Of a stretch of DNA of 13,821 nucleotides, positions 13,172 to 13,821 are shown piece after piece (position 1 is the first letter of the stretch; every line of letters starts with the position of its first letter). The DNA is taken from NCBI GenBank assembly GCA_027717925.1, contig JALLON010000039.1:1-13821 (forward strand), written 5' to 3'. Made by a program: the position numbers and the translations under genes. The notes below the pieces were generated by a model, which worked only from the letters and a program-made list of their open reading frames with translations, made no database searches and had not been told where the DNA came from. Origin of the DNA: Acidobacteria bacterium AH-259-G07 (GTDB lineage Bacteria; Acidobacteriota; UBA6911; RPQK01; JADFOI01).

Positions 13172-13199
13172 ATTGTATCACTTCGTCGAGCGGAGGCAA
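13172..13199 (-). promoter_or_regulatory. Promoter of the P1 peptidase-symporter operon
   Basis: On the minus strand TTGCCT (13194-13199) and TACAAT (13172-13177) are 16 bases apart. Transcription would start near 13165, giving a leader of about 50 bases to ATG 13113. It lies between the peptidase and the 3' end of rnpB. Confidence 0.45.
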
Positions 13200-13243
13200 T
13201 AGTGAACCGAGCTGTTGAGTTCTGGTCAGCGGGTCAGCGGAAT

Positions 13244-13648
13244 CCAGCAAGTAGAGATATAAGCCGAATTCTGTACCCCTTTTCGGGGGCGGTGATCATT
13301 CCTCTGGGGATTAAGTCACCTCAATCCTCAAGCGGCCTACCCGCTCCGCTCCCAGCGAGTTTTCTCGGTGGAGAAGCCGGGCCAGCCCAAAACGGAGCCT
13401 ATTTGGCCTTGCACCGCGTGGGGTTTACCATGCCTTCAATGTCACCATCGAAGCGGTGGGCTCTTACCCCACCTTTTCACCCTTACCTGAGAAAGCAGAA
13501 AGCGCCTCCTCAGGCGGTTTCTTTTCTGTGGCACTTTCCGTAGGGTCACCCCTCCTTCCCGTTAGGAAGCACGCTGCCCTCCGGTGTTCGGACTTTCCTC
13601 CCTCCGAGCTGGTGCCCGAAGAGCGATCACCCTCTCTACTTGCCGGAC
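13244..13648 (-). ncRNA. rnpB: RNase P RNA, bacterial type A
   Basis: The catalytic RNA of RNase P, which matures tRNA 5' ends. On the minus strand the ends pair as helix P1: 13633-13646 with 13244-13257 over 14 positions, one of them G-U. Conserved blocks appear in order: GAGGAAAGTCCGAAC (complement of 13586-13600), GGAGGGCAGCGTGCT, GGAAAGTGCCACAGAAA, AAGGGTGAAAAGGTGGGGTAAGAG and CACGCGG around 13410, and ACAGAATTCGGCTTAT (complement of 13259-13274), the 3' half of P4. The length of about 405 bases is usual. The 5' end is set from the -10 box at 13655-13660. All open frames on the other strand here are accidental. Confidence 0.95.
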
Positions 13649-13654
13649 TTTTGT

Positions 13655-13660
13655 ATTGTA
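13655..13660 (-). promoter_or_regulatory. -10 box of the rnpB promoter
   Basis: TACAAT on the minus strand lies seven bases upstream of the predicted 5' end of RNase P RNA. The place expected for the -35 box (about 13678-13683) falls on the first unit of the heptamer array and has no TTGACA-like sequence, so this promoter either works without a good -35 or has been altered by the repeat. Confidence 0.45.
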
Positions 13661-13677
13661 CCACGCTCTAAGAGAAG

Positions 13678-13821
13678 AGGAGCCAGGAGTCAGGAGACAG
13701 GAGCCAGGAGTCAGGAGACAGGAGACAGGAGTCAAGAGTCAGGAGACAGGAGTCAGGAGACAGGAGTCAATAGCTCAAGACTCATGACTCAAAACTTGAA
13801 ACCTGAAACTTGGAACCTGGA
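13678..13821. repeat. Degenerate heptamer tandem array
   Basis: Thirteen consecutive 7-bp units of the form AGGAG(T/A/C)C, one with AAGAGTC, run in exact register from 13678 to 13768. From 13769 to the end of the window the array decays into 7- and 8-base units such as AAGACTC, ATGACTC, AAACCTG and AACTTGG. It has no spacers and is not a CRISPR. Simple arrays of this type occur between genes in several bacterial genomes; this one begins where the rnpB -35 box should be. Confidence 0.85.

Noticed and set aside
13225..13240. Short direct repeat GGTCAGCG near the 3' end of rnpB
   Set aside because: Two adjacent 8-bp copies only, no associated structure or T run to make it a terminator.
13142..13671. 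Several open frames on both strands between 13142 and 13671
   Set aside because: They cover the RNase P RNA gene; conserved rnpB blocks and the P1 pairing explain the sequence.
13678..13768. CRISPR-like repetition
   Set aside because: Units are 7 bp and contiguous with no unique spacers; a simple tandem array.

Overview
The window joins two kinds of DNA. Positions 1 to about 10.4 kb look like a phage-derived or phage-satellite-like integrated element. From about 10.4 kb to the end the DNA looks like ordinary bacterial chromosome: a tRNA-Ala(CGC), a sodium:solute symporter, a P1-family (S58) aminopeptidase and the RNase P RNA gene. The host is a Gram-negative-like bacterium of moderately high GC. 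The gene style and the degenerate heptamer repeats beside rnpB would fit Acidobacteriota, but that is a weak inference. No 16S or similar marker is present.

Element, left part (1-5868, all on +). The tail of an unknown gene is followed by a zinc finger-TOPRIM-RecA-like primase/helicase. Just downstream lies a compact region of inverted and direct repeats (about 1896-2116) that looks like a replication origin, with a terminator hairpin inside it. Then comes a dyad-plus-TATAAT control region and an operon of a small-terminase-like protein, a terminase large subunit and three phage-type small proteins. No portal, capsid, protease, tail or lysis gene is visible. A 670-base structured non-coding stretch closes this block.

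Element, right part (6.5-10.4 kb). This holds accessory cargo. A tightly coupled pair (6537-7726) encodes a Panacea/YwgA-like winged-helix protein and a proteasome-beta-like Ntn hydrolase with a Met-Thr N-terminus. A 580-base non-coding gap with a G-quadruplex-capable tract follows. Next are a small zinc-finger gene on the minus strand, diverging from two or three small + genes around a perfect 16-bp palindrome, and then an A+T-rich minus-strand gene with a HEPN-type R-x4-H motif. The last gene lies about 200 bases from the 3' end of the tRNA-Ala gene. tRNA 3' ends are classic integration sites, so the tRNA probably marks the right end of the element. The integrase and the other attachment site are not in the window.

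Chromosomal part (10.4-13.8 kb, all on -). tRNA-Ala has its own promoter and an encoded CCA. Upstream of it, in transcription order, are rnpB, the P1 peptidase and the symporter; the last two are only 25 bases apart and probably form an operon for handling small peptides or amides. A 7-bp-period repeat array directly abuts the rnpB promoter.

The best candidate for an undescribed system is the Panacea-like plus proteasome-like pair. The element's origin-like repeats and the matching GGGTAAC pairs near both regulatory ends are the next most informative features.
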